From an uncultured Eubacterium sp. (GTDB lineage Bacteria > Bacillota > Clostridia > Lachnospirales > Lachnospiraceae), in the NCBI GenBank assembly GCA_934351445.1, contig CAKRIZ010000044.1, forward strand, positions 1-14,671: a stretch of 14,671 nt of DNA, given 5' to 3'. The position numbers were made by a program, and so were the translations under genes. The stretch's first letter is position 1. Each line of letters starts with the position of its first letter. The notes below the pieces were generated by a model. That model made no database searches, was not told the origin of the DNA, and worked only from the letters and a program-made list of their open reading frames with translations. Below, piece by piece: positions 14,291-14,671 of this stretch.

Positions 14291-14319
14291 TTGCTTTTTT
14301 GTCTGATTTCATGTATATT
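14291..14319 (+). promoter_or_regulatory. Possible promoter facing the structured element
   Basis: TTGCTT-N17-TATATT; the -10 is good and the -35 weak. It would start a plus-strand transcript near 14327 that enters the inverted-repeat element. The TTGCTT also lies at the right arm of a weak hairpin ending in a T-tract (AGCAATT at about 14271 with AATTTGCTTTTTT), which is an alternative reading as a terminator. Confidence 0.3.
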
Positions 14320-14343
14320 ATGTATAGAAAAAGAAACATAGGC

Positions 14344-14613
14344 GTTTGCGAAACTATTTAATCATTGGGCTACTTGGCTGTGGGCGCAGTGGCATTCTGA
14401 TCAAGCTGCTCCGGTTGCCCGGCGGTGTCTCGCTGTCTCTTCAGCCTTGGCTCGATGTGTCTTTCGCTTTGCTCACACACATAGCCTGCGGCTTTCAGCT
14501 ATGACATGAAGTTCGTTTGCGAATTGCTCGCACTTCGCCGGACAAAAGTCGCAGTTGACAGAATCCACTGCGCCCACAGCCGTTAGCCCTGCAGCATATA
14601 CTGTTTGCGAAAC
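14344..14613. repeat. GC-rich structured inverted-repeat element with flanking direct repeats
   Basis: No convincing gene is seen from 14154 to the window end. Within it, GGGCTA (14367-14372), a 17-bp arm GGCTGTGGGCGCAGTGG (14376-14392), ATTCTG, TCAA and CTGC (to 14409) pair in order with GCAG, TTGA, CAGAAT, the matching 17-bp arm (14565-14581) and TAGCCC (14584-14589), interrupted only by single-base bulges and one small internal loop. TGCCCGGCG (14416-14424) pairs with CGCCGGACA (14536-14544) with one mismatch. The enclosed ~110 bases contain smaller hairpins: ATGTGT/ACACAT, CATAGC/GCTATG, and GAAGT..GCGA/TCGC.ACTTC. GTTTGCGAAAC flanks the whole at 14344-14354 and 14603-14613, and GTTTGCGAA recurs inside at 14515. 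It is richer in GC than its flanks. It may be a dispersed palindromic repeat/MITE-like element or a structured RNA. Confidence 0.7.
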
Positions 14614-14671
14614 ATTTTAGTAGGTGAATGGAGCATGCAAGCACTATCAACTCAGATGCAGAAGTAGCAGC

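Noticed and set aside
14344..14613. CRISPR array based on the three GTTTGCGAA copies
   Set aside because: The copies are 9-11 bases long, unevenly spaced, and embedded in a palindrome rather than separated by spacers of equal length.
14628..14671. Possible start of a gene at the right edge (ATG at 14628, open to the end)
   Set aside because: The only ribosome-binding-like sequence (AGGTG) is one base from the ATG, and only 14 codons are available, so it cannot be supported.

Overview
The window looks like chromosomal DNA of an anaerobic Firmicute, most likely a gut Lachnospiraceae of the Roseburia/Agathobacter kind. I infer this from the strong AGGAGG-type ribosome binding sites, sigma-A style promoters, a CIRCE operator, a Rex operator on a fermentative alcohol dehydrogenase, and protein sequences typical of Clostridia. 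The genus is not proven.

Layout. Positions 1-235 hold a 5' hairpin and a CIRCE/promoter region driving a small heat-shock protein (236-697), a coupled 37-residue lysine-rich mini-protein (702-815) and a strong terminator. An unrecognised 355-residue protein (940-2007) follows. It converges on a LysR-type regulator (2063-2965, minus), which diverges from the main feature of the window.

That feature is a nine-gene molybdenum operon, 3212-11430, all on the plus strand: a MoeA-like molybdopterin-binding protein with a Cys-rich tail, an XdhC-type maturation factor with reordered domains, MoaA, a MOSC-MogA fusion, ModA, ModB, MoaC, ModC and a TauE/SafE-type permease. Gaps are short, two junctions are ATGA overlaps, and a bidirectional terminator closes it. 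Together these genes import molybdate (ModABC), make cyclic pyranopterin monophosphate (MoaA, MoaC), handle molybdopterin and insert Mo (MogA and MoeA-like parts), and probably deliver a sulfurated cofactor to a xanthine-dehydrogenase-family enzyme (XdhC). No molybdoenzyme, MoaD/MoaE/MoeB or cytidylyltransferase gene lies in the window, so those must be elsewhere. I could not see a Moco riboswitch.

The remaining part is on the minus strand: an iron-dependent alcohol dehydrogenase (11508-12731) whose -10 box sits inside a near-perfect Rex operator, then a SAM-dependent methyltransferase (12948-14153) with its own terminator and a consensus TTGACA-N17-TATAAT promoter. The last ~520 bases have no convincing gene but hold a GC-rich, highly structured element (about 14344-14613): a ~223-base imperfect inverted repeat with nested hairpins, bracketed by two direct copies of GTTTGCGAAAC. 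I regard this as the least explained part of the window.
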